64,000 nucleotides of DNA from Vespa crabro (Eukaryota; Arthropoda; Insecta; Hymenoptera; Vespidae): positions 124,001-188,000 of the forward strand of contig NW_025813663.1 of the NCBI RefSeq assembly GCF_910589235.1, written 5' to 3'. A program made the translations under genes and the position numbers. Under the pieces are notes generated by a model, which had not been told where the DNA came from, searched no databases, and was given only the letters and a program-made list of their open reading frames with translations. This document shows, piece after piece, positions 11,101-26,598 of the stretch. Every line of letters begins with the position of its first letter. The stretch's first letter is position 1.

Positions 11101-14100
11101 ATGAGCGAAAAATCGTATATACGATATAAACGACTGTTAAAAACTTTGATTCCAATATAAAATAGATGTTTGATCTTATGAAATGCAATGTTCTGAATCG
11201 ATTGGTAACATTTTTCTAACTGTGGCACAAGTATTATTAAAGATTTCACGATTTTATCTTCGCATATACCGAAATTCGCGTATGTCGATTACGTTTTTCG
11301 ACAATTATCATATGAAAACGCGTATTTAAACATAGTAAAAACGTTATATTCTTGTTATATTCTTTATTTTGCATCGATAGAATATAAAATCATTGAAATT
11401 GAACGAGATTTCAAGTTTTCGTTTTTCGACGATACGCGTATATGAGCGAAAAATCGTATATACGATATGAAAGAATGTTAAAAACTTTGATTCCAATATA
11501 AAATAGATGTTTGATCTTATGAAATGCAATGTTCTGAATCGATTGGTAACATTTTTCTAACTGTGGCACAAGTATTATTAAAGATTTCACGATTTTATCT
11601 TCGCATATACCGAAATTCGCGTATGTCGATTACGTTTTTCGACAATTATCATATGAAAACGCGTATTTAAACATAGTAAAAACGTTATATTCTTGTTATA
11701 TTCTTTATTCTGCATCGATAGAATATAAAATCATTGAAATTGAACGAGATTTCAAGTTTTCGTTTTTCGACGATACGCGTATACGAGCGAAAAATCGTAT
11801 ATACGATATGAAAGAATGTTAAAAACTTTGATTCCAATATAAAATAGATGTTTGATCTTATGAAATGCAATGTTCTGAATCGATTGGTAACATTTTTCTA
11901 ACTGTGGCACAAGTATTATTAAAGATTTCACGATTTTATCTTCGCATATACCGAAATTCGCGTATGTCGATTACGTTTTTCGACAATTATCATATGAAAA
12001 CGCGTATTTAAACATAGTAAAAACGTTATATTCTTGTTATATTCTTTATTCTGCATCGATTGAATATAAAATCATTGAAATTGAACGAGATTTCAAGTTT
12101 TCGTTTTTCGACGATACGCGTATATGAGCGAAAAATCGTATATACGATATGAAAGAATGTTAAAAACTTTGATTCCAATATAAAATAGTTGTTTGATCTT
12201 ATGAAATGCAATGTTCTGAATCGATTGGTAACATTTTTCTAACTGTGGCACAAGTATTATTAAAGATTTCACGATTTTATCTTCGCATATACCGAAATTC
12301 GCGTATGTCGATTACGTTTTTCGACAATTATCATATGAAAACGCGTATTTAAACATAGTAAAAACGTTATATTCTTGTTATATTCTTTATTCTGCATCGA
12401 TAGAATATAAAATCATTGAGATTGAACGAGATTTCAAGTTTTCGTTTTTCGACGATACGCGTATATGAGCGAAAAATCGTATATACGATATGAAAGAATG
12501 TTAAAAACTTTGATTCCAATATAAAATAGATGTTTGATCTTATGAAATGCAATGTTCTGAATCGATTGGTAACATTTTTCTAACTGTGGCACAAGTATTA
12601 TTAAAGATTTCACGATTTTATCTTCGCATATACCGAAATTCGCGTATGTCGATTACGTTTTTCGACAATTATCATATGAAAACGCGTATTTAAACATAGT
12701 AAAAACGTTATATTCTTGTTATATTCTTTATTCTGCATCGATAGAATATAAAATCATTGAAATTGAACGAGATTTCAAGTTTTCGTTTTTCGACGATACG
12801 CGTATATGAGCGAAAAATCGTATATACGATATGAAAGAATGTTAAAAACTTTGATTCCAATATAAAATAGATGTTTGATCTTATGAAATGCAATGTTCTG
12901 AATCGATTGGTAACATTTTTCTAACTGTGGCACAAGTATTATTAAAGATTTCACGATTTTATCTTCGCATATACCGAAATTCGCGTATGTCGATTACGTT
13001 ATTCGACAATTATCATATGAAAACGCGTATTTAAACATAGTAAAAACGTTATATTCTTGTTATATTCTTTATTCTGCATCGATGGAATATAAAATCATTG
13101 AAATTGAACGAGATTTCAAGTTTTCGTTTTTCGACGATACGCGTATATGAGCGAAAAATCGTATATACGATATGAAAGAATGTTAAAAACTTTGATTCCA
13201 ATATAAAATAGATGTTTGATCTTATGAAATGCAATGTTCTGAATCGATTGGTAACATTTTTCTAACTGTGGCACAAGTATTATTAAAGATTTCACGATTT
13301 TATCTTCGCATATACCGAAATTCGCGTATGTCGATTACGTTTTTCGACAATTATCATATGAAAACGCGTATTTAAACATAGTAAAAACGTTATATTCTTG
13401 TTATATTCTTTATTCTGCATCGATAGAATATAAAATCATTGAAATTGAACGAGATTTCAAGTTTTCGTTTTTCGACGATACGCGTATATGAGCGAAAAAT
13501 CGTATATACGATATGAAAGAATGTTAAATACTTTGATTCCAATATAAAGTAGATGTTTTATCTTATGAAATGCAATGTTCTGAATCGATTGGTAACATTT
13601 TTCTAACTGTGGCACAAGTATTATTAAAGATTTCACGATTTTATCTTCGCATATACCGAAATTCGCGTATGTCGATTACGTTTTTCGACAATTATCATAT
13701 GAAAACGCTTATTTAAACATAGTAAAAACGTTATATTCTTGTTATATTCTTTAGTCTGCATCGATAGAATATAAAATCATTGAAATTGAACGAGATTTCA
13801 AGTTTTCGTTTTTCGACGATACGCGTATATGAGCGAAAAATCGTATATACGATATGAAAGAATGTTAAAAACTTTGATTCCAATATAAAATAGATGTTTG
13901 ATCTTATGAAATGCAATGTTCTGAATCGATTGGTAACATTTTTCTAACTGTGGCACAAGTATTATTAAAGATTTCACGATTTTATCTTCGCATATACCGC
14001 AATTCGCGTATGTCGATTACGTTTTTCGACAATTATCATATGAAAACGCGTATTTAAACATAGTAAAAACGTTATATTCTTGTTATATTCTTTATTCTGC

Positions 14101-15345
14101 ATCGATAGAATATAAAATCATTGAAATTGAACGAGATTTCAAGTTTTCGTTTTTCGACGATACGCGTATATGAGCGAAAAATCGTATATACGATATGAAA
14201 GAATGTTAAAAACTTTGATTCCAATATAAAATAGATGTTTGATCTTATGAAATGCAATGTTCTGAATCGATTGGTAACATTTTTCTAACTGTGGCACAAG
14301 TATTATTAAAGATTTCACGATTTTATCTTCGCATATACCGAAATTCGCGTATGTCGATTACGTTTTTCGACAATTATCATATGAAAACGCGTATTTAAAC
14401 ATAGTAAAAACGTTATATTCTTGTTATATTCTTTATTCTGCATCGATAGAATATAAAATCATTGAAATTGAACGAGATTTCAAGTTTTCGTTTTTCGACG
14501 ATACGCGTATATGAGCGAAAAATCTTATATACGATATGAAAGAATGTTAAAAACTTTGATTCCAGTATAAAATAGATGTTTGATCTTATGAAATGCAATG
14601 TTCTGAATCGATTGGTAACATTTTTCTAACTGTGGCACAAGTATTATTAAAGATTTCACGATTTTATCTTCGCATATACCGAAATTCGCGTATGTCGATT
14701 ACGTTTTTCGACAATTATCATATGAAAACGCGTATTTAAACATAGTAAAAACGTTATATTCTTGTTATATTCTTTATTCTGCATCGATAGAATATAAAAT
14801 CATTGAAATTGAACGAGATTTCAAGTTTTCGTTTTTCGACGATACGCGTATATGAGCGAAAAATCGTATATACGATATGAAAGAATGTTAAAAACTTTGA
14901 TTCCAATATAAAATAGATGTTTGATCTTATGAAATGCAATGTTCTGAATCGATTGGTAACATTTTTCTAACTGTGGCACAAGTATTATTAAAGATTTCAC
15001 GATTTTATCTTCGCATATACCGAAATTCGCGTATGTCGATTACGTTTTTCGACAATTATCATATGAAAACGCGTATTTAAACATAGTAAAAACGTTATAT
15101 TCTTGTTATATTCTTTATTCTGCATCGATAGAATATAAAATCATTGAAATTGAACGAGATTTCAAGTTTTCGTTTTTCGACGATACGCGTATATGAGCGA
15201 AAAATCGTATATACGATATGAAAGAATGTTAAAAACTTTGATTCCAATATAAAATAGATGTTTGATCTTATGAAATGCAATGTTCTGAATCGATTGGTAA
15301 CATTTTTCTAACTGTGGCACAAGTATTATTAAAGATTTCACGATT

Positions 15346-16709
15346 TTATCTTCGCATATACCGAAATTCGCGTATGTCGATTAAGTTTTTCGACAATTAT
15401 CATATGAAAACGCGTATTTAAACATAGTAAAAACGTTATATTCTTGTTATATTCTTTATTCTGCATCGATAGAATATAAAATCATTGAAATCGAACGAGA
15501 TTTCAAGTTTTCGTTTTTCGACGATACGCGTATATGAGCGAAAAATCGTATATACGATATGAAAGAATGTTAAAAACTTTGATTCCAATATAAAATAGAT
15601 GTTTGATCTTATGAAATGCAATGTTCTGAATCGATTGGTAACATTTTTCTAACTGTGGCACAAGTATTATTAAAGATTTCACGATTTTATCTTCGCATAT
15701 ACCGAAATTCGCGTATGTCGATTACGTTTTTCGACAATTATCATATGAAAACGCGTATTTAAACATAGTAAAAACGTTATATTCTTGTTATATTCTTTAT
15801 TCTGCATCGATAGAATATAAAATCATTGAAATTGAACGAGATTTCAAGTTTTCGTTTTTCGACGATACGCGTATATGAGCGAAAAATCGTATATACGATA
15901 TGAAAGAATGTTAAAAACTTTGATTCCAATATAAAATAGATGTTTGATCTTATGAAATGCAATGTTCTGAATCGATTGGTAACATTTTTCTAACTGTGGC
16001 ACAAGTATTATTAAAGATTTCACGATTTTATCTTCGCATATACCGAAATTCGCGTATGTCGATTAAGTTTTTCGACAATTATCATATGAAAACGCGTATT
16101 TAAACATAGTAAAAACGTTATATTCTTGTTATATTCTTTATTCTGCATCGATAGAATATAAAATCATTGAAATCGAACGAGATTTCAAGTTTTCGTTTTT
16201 CGACGATACGCGTATATGAGCGAAAAATCGTATATACGATATGAAAGAATGTTAAAAACTTTGATTCCAATATAAAATAGATGTTTGATCTTATGAAATG
16301 CAATGTTCTGAATCGATTGGTAACATTTTTCTAACTGTGGCACAAGTATTATTAAAGATTTCACGATTTTATCTTCGCATATACCGAAATTCGCGTATGT
16401 CGATTACGTTTTTCGACAATTATCATATGAAAACGCGTATTTAAACATAGTAAAAACGTTATATTCTTGTTATATTCTTTATTCTGCATCGATAGAATAT
16501 AAAATCATTGAAATTGAACGAGATTTCAAGTTTTCGTTTTTCGACGATACGCGTATATGAGCGAAAAATCGTATATACGATATGAAAGAATGTTAAAAAC
16601 TTTGATTCCAATATAAAATAGATGTTTGATCTTATGAAATGCAATGTTCTGAATCGATTGGTAACATTTTTCTAACTGTGGCACAAGTATTATTAAAGAT
16701 TTCACGATT
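15346..16709. repeat. 2-monomer duplication (monomers 46-47 and 48-49)
   Basis: Monomers 46 and 48 share two linked variants, gattaag and aaatcgaac, that do not occur together anywhere else I looked. Monomers 47 and 49 are both near-consensus. The simplest reading is a duplication of a two-monomer unit (682 bp). Its closest relative in the second long block is monomer 92, which has gattaag but not aaatcgaac. Confidence 0.8.
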
Positions 16710-17050
16710 TTATCTTCGCATATACCGAAATTCGCGTATGTCGATTACGTTTTTCGACAATTATCATATGAAAACGCGTATTTAAACATAGTAAAAACGT
16801 TATATTCTTGTTATATTCTTTATTCTGCATCGATAGAATATAAAATCATTGAAATTGAACGAGATTTCAAGTTTTCGTTTTTCGACGATACGCGTATATG
16901 AGCGAAAAATCGTATATACGATATGTAAGAATGTTAAAAACTTTGATTCCAATATAAAATAGATGTTTGATCTTATGAAATGCAATGTTCTGAATCGATT
17001 GGTAACATTTTTCTAACTGTGGCACAAGTATTATTAAAGATTTCACGATT

Positions 17051-20000
17051 TTATCTTCGCATATACCGAAATTCGCGTATGTCGATTACGTTTTTCGACA
17101 ATTATCATATGAAAACGCGTATTTAAACATAGTAAAAACGTTATATTCTTGTTATATTCTTTATTCTGCATCGATAGAATATAAAATCATTGAAATTGAA
17201 CGAGATTTCAAGTTTTCGTTTTTCGACGATACGCGTATATGAGCGAAAAATCGTATATACGATATGAAAGAATGTTAAAAACTTTGATTCCAATATAAAA
17301 TAGATGTTTGATCTTATGAAATGCTATGTTCTGAATCGATTGATAACATTTTTCTAACTGTGGCACAAGTATTATTAAAGATTTCACGATTTTATCTTCG
17401 CATATACCGAAATTCGCGTATGTCGATTACGTTTTTCGACAATTATCAAATGAAAACGCGTATTTAAACATAGTAAAAACGTTATATTCTTGTTATATTC
17501 TTTATTCTGCATCGATAGAATATAAAATCATTGAAATTGAACGAGATTTCAAGTTTTCGTTTTTCGACGATACGCGTATATGAGCGAAAAATCGTATATA
17601 CGATATGAAAGAATGTTAAAAACTTTGATTCCAATATAAAATAGATGTTTGATCTTATGAAATGCAATGTTCTGAATCGATTGGAAACATTTTTCTAACT
17701 GTGGCACAAGTATTATTAAAGATTTAACGATTTTATCTTCGCATATACCGAAATTCGCGTATGTCGATTACGTTTTTCGACAATTATCATATGAAAACGC
17801 GTATTTAAACATAGTAAAAACGTTATATTCTTGTTATATTCTTTATTCTGCATCGATAGAATATAAAATCATTGAAATTGAACGAGATTTCAAGTTTTCG
17901 TTTTTCGACGATACGCGTATATGAGCGAAAAATCGTACATACGATATGAAAGAATGTTAAAAACTTTGATTCCAATATAAAATAGATGTTTGATCTTATG
18001 AAATGCAATGTTCTGAATCGATTGGTAACATTTTTCTAACTGTGGCACAAGTATTATTAAAGATTTCACGATTTTATCTTCGCATATACCGAAATTCGCG
18101 TATGTCGATTACGTTTTTCGACAATTATCATATGAAAACGCGTATTTAAACATAGTAAAAACGTTATATTCTTGTTATATTCTTTATTCTGCATCGATAG
18201 AATATAAAATCATTGAAATTGAACGAGATTTCAAGTTTTCGTTTTTCGACGATACGCGTATATGAACGAAAAATCGTATATACGATATGGAAGAATGTTA
18301 AAAACTTTGATTCCAATATAAAATAGATGTTTGATCTTATGAAATGCAATGTTCTGAATCGATTGGTAACATTTTTCTAACTGTGGCACAAGTATTATTA
18401 AAGATTTCACGATTTTATCTTCGCATATACCGAAATTCGCGTATGTCGATTACGTTTTTCGACTATTATCATATGAAAACGCGTATTTAAACATAGTAAA
18501 AACGTTATATTCTTGTTATATTCTTTATTCTGCATCGATAGAATATAAAATCATTGAAATTAAACGAGATTTCAAGTTTTCGTTTTTCGACGATACGCGT
18601 ATATGAGCGAAAAATCGTATATACGATATGAAAGAATGTTAAAAACTTTGATTCCAATATAAAATAGATGTTTGATCTTATGAAATGCAATGTTCTGAAT
18701 CGATTGGTAACATTTTTCTAACTGTCGCACAAGTATTATTAAAGATTTCACGATTTTATCTTCGCATATACCGAAATTCGCGTATGTCGATTACGTTTTT
18801 CGACAATTATCATATGAAAACGCGTATTTAAACATAGTAAAAACGTTATATTCTTGTTATATTCTTTATTCTGCATCGATAGAATATAAAATCATTGAAA
18901 TTGAACGAGATTTCAAGTTTTCGTTTTTCGACGATACGCGTATAAGAGCGAAAAATCGTATATACGATATGAAAGAATGTTAAAAACTTTGATTCCAATA
19001 TAAAATAGATGTTTGATCTTATGAAATGCAATGTTCTGAATCGATTGGTAACATTTTTCTAACTGTGGCACAAGTATTATTAAAGATTTCACGATTTTAT
19101 CTTCGCATATACCGAAATTCGCGTATGTCGATTACGTTTTTCGACAATTATCATATGAAAACGCGTATTTAAACATAGTAAAAACGTTATATTCTTGTTA
19201 TATTCTTTATTCTGCATCGATAGAATATAAAATCATTGAAATTGAACGAGATTTCAAGTTTTCGTTTTTCGACGATACGCGTATATGAGCGAAAAATCGT
19301 ATATACGATATGAAAGAATGTTAAAAACTTTGATTCCAATATAAAATAGATGTTTGATCTTATGAAATGCAATGTTCTGAATCGATTGGTAACATTTTTC
19401 TAACTGTGGCACAAGTATTATTAAAGATTTCACGATTTTATCTTCGCATATACCGAAATTCGCGTATGTCGATTACGTTTTTCGACAATTATCATATGAA
19501 AACGCGTATTTAAACATAGTAAAAACGTTATATTCTTGTTATATTCTTTATTCTGCATCGATAGAATATAAAATCATTGAAATTGAACGAGATTTCAAGT
19601 TTTCGTTTTTCGACGCTACGCGAATATGAGCGAAAAATCGTATATACGATATGAAAGAATGATAAAAACTTTGATTCCAATATAAAATAGATGTTTGATC
19701 TTATGAAATGCAATGTTCTGAATCGATTGGTAACATTTTTCTAACTGTGGCACAAGTATTATTAAAGATTTCACGATTTTATCTTCGCATATACCGAAAT
19801 TCGCGTATGTCGATTACGTTTTTCGACAATTATCATATGAAAACGCGTATTTAAACATAGTAAAAACGTTATATTCTTGTTATATTCTTTATTCTGCATC
19901 GATAGAATATAAAATCATTGAAATTGAACGAGATTTCAAGTTTTCGTTTTTCGACGATACGCGTATATGAGCGAAAAATCGTATATACGATATGAAAGAA

Positions 20001-23000
20001 TGTTAAAAACTTTGATTCCAATATAAAATAGATGTTTGATCTTATGAAATGCAATGTTCTGAATCGATTGGTAACATTTTTCTAACTGTGGCACAAGTAT
20101 TATTAAAGATTTCACGATTTTATCTTCGCATATACCGAAATTCGCGTATGTCGATTACGTTTTTCGACAATTATCATATGAAAACGCGTATTTAAACATA
20201 GTAAAAACGTTATATTCTTGTTATATTCTTTATTCTGCATCGATAGAATATAAAATCATTGAAATTGAACGAGATTTCAAGTTTTCGTTTTTCGACGATA
20301 CGCGTATATGAGCGAAAAATCGTATATACGATATGAAAGGATGTTAAAAACTTTGATTCCAATATAAAATAGATGTTTGATCTTATGAAATGCAATGTTC
20401 TGAATCGATTGGTAACATTTTTCTAACTGTGGCACAAGTATTATTAAAGATTTCACGATTTTATCTTCGCATATACCGAAATTCGCGTATGTCGATTACG
20501 TTTTTCGACAATTATCATATGAAAACGCGTATTTAAACATAGTAAAAACGTTATATTCTTGTTATATTCTTTATTCTGCATCGATAGAATATAAAATCAT
20601 TGAAATTGAACGAGATTTCAAGTTTTCGTTTTTCGACGATACGCGTATATGAGCGAAAAATCGTATATACGATATGAAAGAATGTTAAAAACTTTGATTC
20701 CAATATAAAATAGATGTTTGATCTTATGAAATGCAATGTTCTGAATCGATTGGTAACATTTTTCTAACTGTGGCACAAGTATTATTAAAGATTTCACGAT
20801 TTTATCTTCGCATATACCGAAATTCGCGTATGTCGATTACGTTTTTCGACAATTATCATATGAAAACGCGTATTTAGACATAGTAAAAACGTTATATTCT
20901 TGTTATATTCTTTATTCTGCATCGATAGAATATAAAATCATTGAAATTGAACGAGATTTCAAGTTTTCGTTTTTCGACGATACGCGTATATGAGCGAAAA
21001 ATCGTATATACGATATGAAAGAATGTTAAAAACTTTGATTCCAATATAAAATAGATGTTTGATGTTATGAAATGCAATGTTCTGAATCGATTGGTAACAT
21101 TTTTCTAACTGTGGCACAAGTATTATTAAAGATTTCACGATTTTATCTTCGCATATACCGAAATTCGCGTATGTCGATTAGGTTTTTCGACAATTATCAT
21201 ATGAAAACGCGTATTTAAACATAGTAAAAACGTTATATTCTTGTTATATTCTTTATTCTGCATCGATAGAATATAAAATCAATGAGATTGAACGAGATTT
21301 CAAGTTTTCGTTTTTCGACGATACGCGTATATGAGCGAAAAATCGTATATACGATATGAAAGGATGTTAAAAACTTTGATTCCAATATAAAATAGATGTT
21401 TGATCTTATGAAATGCAATGTTCTGAATCGATTGGTAACATTTTTCTAACTGTGGCACAAGTATTATTAAAGATTTCACGATTTTATCTTCGCATATACC
21501 GAAATTCGCGTATGTCGATTACGTTTTTCGACAATTATCATATGAAAACGCGTATTTAAACATAGTAAAAACGTTATATTCTTGTTATATTCTTTATTCT
21601 GCATCGATAGAATATAAAATCATTGAAATTGAACGAGATTTCAAGTTTTCGTTTTTCGACGATACGCGTATATGAGCGAAAAATCGTATATACGATATGA
21701 AAGAATGTTAAAAACTTTGATTCCAATATAAAATAGATGTTTGATCTTATGAAATGCAATGTTCTGAATCGATTGGTAACATTTTTCTAACTGTGGCACA
21801 AGTATTATTAAAGATTTCACGATTTTATCTTCGCATATACCGAAATTCGCGTATGTCGATTACGTTTTTCGACAATTATCATATGAAAACGCGTATTTAA
21901 ACATAGTAAAAACGTTATATTCTTGTTATATTCTTTATTCTGCATCGATAGAATATAAAATCATTGAAATTGAACGAGATTTCAAGTTTTCGTTTTTCGA
22001 CGCTACGCGAATATGAGCGAAAAATCGTATATACGATATGAAAGAATGATAAAAACTTTGATTCCAATATAAAATAGATGTTTGATCTTATGAAATGCAA
22101 TGATCTGAATCGATTGGTAACATTTTTCTAACTGTGGCACAAGTATTATTAAAGATTTCACGATTTTATCTTCGCATATACCGAAATTCGCGTATGTCGA
22201 TTACGTTTTTCGACAATTATCATATGAAAACGCGTATTTAAACATAGTAAAAACGTTATATTCTTGTTATATTCTTTATTCTGCATCGATAGAATATAAA
22301 ATCATTGAAATTGAACGAGATTTCAAGTTTTCGTTTTTCGACGATACGCGTATATGAGCGAAAAATCGTATATACGATATGAAAGAATGTTAAAAACTTT
22401 GATTCCAATATAAAATAGATGTTTGATGTTATGAAATGCAATGTTCTGAATCGATTGGTAACATTTTTCTAACTGTGGCACAAGTATTATTAAAGATTTC
22501 ACGATTTTATCTTCGCATATACCGAAATTCGCGTATGTCGATTACGTTTTTCGACAATTATCATATGAAAACGCGTATTTAAACATAGTAAAAACGTTAT
22601 ATTCTTGTTATATTCTTTATTCTGCATCGATAGAATATAAAATCATTGAAATTGAACGAGATTTCAAGTTTTCGTTTTTCGACGATACGCGTATATGAGC
22701 GATAAATCGTATATACGATATGAAAGAATGTTAAAAACTTTGATTCCAATATAAAATAGATGTTTGATCTTATGAAATGCAATGTTCTGAATCGATTGGT
22801 AACATTTTTCTAACTGTGGCACAAGTATTATTAAAGATTTCACGATTTTATTTTCGCATATACCGCAATTCGCGTATGTCGATTACGTTTTTCGACAATT
22901 ATCATATGAAAACGCGTATTTAAACATAGTAAAAACGTTATATTCTTGTTATATTCTTTATTCTGCATCGATAGAATATAAAATCATTGAAATTGAACGA

Positions 23001-24552
23001 GATTTCAAGTTTTCGTTTTTCGACGATACGCGTATATGAGCGAAAAATCGTATATACGATATGAAAGAATGTTAAAAACTTTGATTCCAATATAAAATAG
23101 ATGTTTGATCTTATGAAATGCAATGTTCTGAATCGATTGGTAACATTTTTCTAACTGTGGCACAAGTATTATTAAAGATTTCACGATTTTATCTTCGCAT
23201 ATACCGAAATTCGCGTATGTCGATTACGTTTTTCGACAATTATCATATGAAAACGCGTATTTAAACATAGTAAAAACGTTATATTATTGTTATATTCTTT
23301 ATTCTGCATCGATAGAATATAAAATCATTGAAATTGAACGAGATTTCAAGTTTTCGTTTTTCGACGATACGCGTATATGAGCGAAAAATCGTATATACGA
23401 TATGAAAGAATGTTAAAAACTTTGATTCCAATATAAAATAGATGTTTGATCTTATGAAATGCAATGTTCTGAATCGATTGGTAACATTTTTCTAACTGTG
23501 GCACAAGTATTATTAAAGATTTCACGATTTTATCTTCGCATATACCGAAATTCGCGTATGTCGATTACGTTTTTCGACAATTATCATATGAAAACGCGTA
23601 TTTAAACATAGTAAAAACGTTATATTCTTGTTATATTCTTTATTCTGCATCGATTGAATATAAAATCATTGAAATTGAACGAGATTTCAAGTTTTCGTTT
23701 TTCGACGATACGCGTATATGAGCGAAAAATCGTATATACGATATGAAAGAATGTTAAAAACTTTGATTCCAATATAAAATAGTTGTTTGATCTTATGAAA
23801 TGCAATGTTCTGAATCGATTGGTAACATTTTTCTAACTGTGGCACAAGTATTATTAAAGATTTCACGATTTTATCTTCGCATATACCGAAATTCGCGTAT
23901 GTCGATTACGTTTTTCGACAATTATCATATGAAAACGCGTATTTAAACATAGTAAAAACGTTATATTCTTGTTATATTCTTTATTCTGCATCGATAGAAT
24001 ATAAAATCATTGAAATTGAACGAGATTTCAAGTTTTCGTTTTTCGACGATACGCGTATATGAGCGAAAAATCGTATATACGATATGAAAGAATGTTAAAA
24101 ACTTTGATTCCAATATAAAATAGATGTTTGATCTTATGAAATGCAATGTTCTGAATCGATTGGTAACATTTTTCTAACTGTGGCACAAGTATTATTAAAG
24201 ATTTCACGATTTTATTTTCGCATATACCGCAATTCGCGTATGTCGATTACGTTTTTCGACAATTATCATATGAAAACGCGTATTTAAACATAGTAAAAAC
24301 GTTATATTCTTGTTATATTCTTTATTCTGCATCGATAGAATATAAAATCATTGAAATTGAACGAGATTTCAGGTTTTCGTTTTTCGACGATACGCGTATA
24401 TGAGCGAAAAATCGTATATACGATATGAAAGAATGTTAAAAACTTTGATTCCAATATAAAATAGATGTTTGATCTTATGAAATGCAATGTTCTGAATCGA
24501 TTGGTAACATTTTTCTAACTGTGGCACAAGTATTATTAAAGATTTCACGATT
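17051..24552. repeat. Best-preserved co-linear run of long block, copy 1 (monomers 51-72)
   Basis: About 7.5 kb whose marker order is kept almost intact in the second block. Monomers 51-62 match monomers 95-106 at an offset of 44 monomers (15004 bp). Monomers 62-72 match monomers 107-117 at an offset of 45 (15345 bp). Private differences include atatgtaag in the neighbouring monomer 50, tataagag in monomer 56, tttagaca in 62, gagattg in 63 and tattattg in 69. Confidence 0.9.
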
Positions 24553-25234
24553 TTATCTTCGCATATACCGAAATTCGCGTATGTCGATTACGTTTTTCGA
24601 CAATTATCATATGAAATCGCGTATTTAAACATAGTAAAAACGTTATATTCTTGTTATATTCTTTATTCTGCATCGATAGAATATAAAATCATTGAAATTG
24701 AACGAGATTTCAAGTTTTCGTTTTTCGACGATACGCGTATATGAGCGAAAAATCGTATATACGATATGAAAGAATGTTAAAAACTTTTATTCCAATATAA
24801 AATAGATGTTTGATCTTATGAAATGCAATGTTCTGAATCGATTGGTAACATTTTTCTAACTGTGGCACAAGTATTATTAAAGATTTCACGATTTTATCTT
24901 CGCATATACCGAAATTCGCGTATGTCGATTACGTTTTTCGACAATTATCATATGAAAACGCGTATTTAAACATAGTAAAAACGTTATATTCTTGTTATAT
25001 TCTTTATTCTGCATCGATAGAATATAAAATCATTGAAATTGAACGAGATTTCAAGTTTTCGTTTTTCGACGATACGCGTATATGAGCGAAAAATCGTATA
25101 TACGATATGAAAGAATGTTAAAAACTTTGATTCCAATATAAAATAGATGTTTGATCTTATGAAATGCAATGTTCTGAATCGATTGGTAACATTTTTCTAA
25201 CTGTGGCACAAGTATTATTAAAGATTTCACGATT
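24553..25234. repeat. Junction between long-block copies (monomers 73-74)
   Basis: Two monomers lie between the last co-linear marker of copy 1 (caggtttt in monomer 72) and the first marker of copy 2 (gattatg in monomer 75). Monomer 73 has private gaaatcgcg and cttttattcc. Monomer 74 is near-consensus. No non-satellite sequence is present at the junction. Confidence 0.8.
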
Positions 25235-26598
25235 TTATCTTCGCATATACCGAAATTCGCGTATGTCGATTATGTTTTTCGACAATTATCATATGAAAAC
25301 GCGTATTTAAACATAGTAAAAACGTTATATTCTTGTTATATTCTTTATTCTGCATCGATAGAATATAAAATCATTGAAATTGAACGAGATTTCAAGTTTT
25401 CGTTTTTCGACGAAACGCGTATATGAGCGAAAAATCGTATATACGATATGAAAGAATGTTAAAAACTTTGATTCCAATATAAAATAGATGTTTGATCTTA
25501 TGAAATGCAATGTTCTGAATCGATTGGTAACATTTTTCTAACTGTGGCACAAGTATTATTAAAGATTTCACGATTTTATCTTCGCATATACCGAAATTCG
25601 CGTATGTCGATTACGTTTTTCGACAATTATCATATGAAAACGCGTATTTAAACATAGTAAAAACGTTATATTCTTGTTATATTCTTTATTCTGCATCGAT
25701 AGAACATAAAATCATTGAAATTGAACGAGATTTCAAGTTTTCGTTTTTCGACGATACGCGTATATGAGCGAAAAATCGTATATACGATATGAAAGAATGT
25801 TAAAAACTTTGATTCCAATATAAAATAGATGTTTGATCTTATGAAATGCAATGTTCTGAATCGATTGGTAACATTTTTCTAACTGTCGCACAAGTATTAT
25901 TAAAGATTTCACGATTTTATCTTCGCATATACCGAAATTCGCGTATGTCAATTACGTTTTTCGTCAATTATCATATGAAAACGCGTATTTAAACATAGTA
26001 AAAACATTATATTCTTGTTATATTCTTTATTCTGCATCGATAGAATATAAAATCATTGAAATTGAACGAGATTTCAAGTTTTCGTTTTTCGACGATACGC
26101 GTATACGAGCGAAAAATCGTATATACGATATGAAAGAATGTTAAAAACTTTGATTCCAATATAAAATAGATGTTTGATCTTATGAAATGCAATGTTTTGA
26201 ATCGATTGGTAACATTTTTCTAACTGTGGCACAAGTATTATTAAAGATTTCACGATTTTATCTTCGCATATACCGAAATTCGCGTATGTCGATTACGTTT
26301 TTCGACAATTATCATATGAAAACGCGTATTTAAACATAGTAAAAACGTTATATTCTTGTTATATTCTTTATTCTGCATCGATAGAATATAAAATCATTGA
26401 AATTGAACGAGATTTCAAGTTTTCGTTTTTCGACGATACGCGTATATGAGCGAAAAATCGTATATACGATATGAAAGAATGTTAAAAACTTTGATTCCAA
26501 TATAAAATAGATGTTTGATCTTATGAAATGCAATGTTCTGAATCGATTGGTAACATTTTTCTAACTGTGGCACAAGTATTATTAAAGATTTCACGATT

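Larger units (their letters stand above)
8185..24552. repeat. Long higher-order block, copy 1 (monomers 25-72, 48 monomers)
   Basis: Marker monomers occur in this order: gattatg plus cgaaacgcg (25), agaacataa plus ctgtcgcac (26), the tgtcaattacg type (27), cgttattcg plus cgatggaat (39), acgcttattt plus ttagtc (41), ccgcaattc (42), aatcttatat (43), gctatg plus gataac (51), ggaaac plus tttaacg (52), cgtacatacg (53), gaacga plus atggaag (54), gactatt plus ctgtcgc (55), gacgctacg (58 and 65), gatgttatg (62 and 66), gattagg plus gaaaggatg (63), gcgataaatc (67), and ttttcg plus ccgcaattc (68 and 72). Almost all reappear in the same order from 25235 onward. Monomers 28-38 are largely private to this copy. 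Confidence 0.88.
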
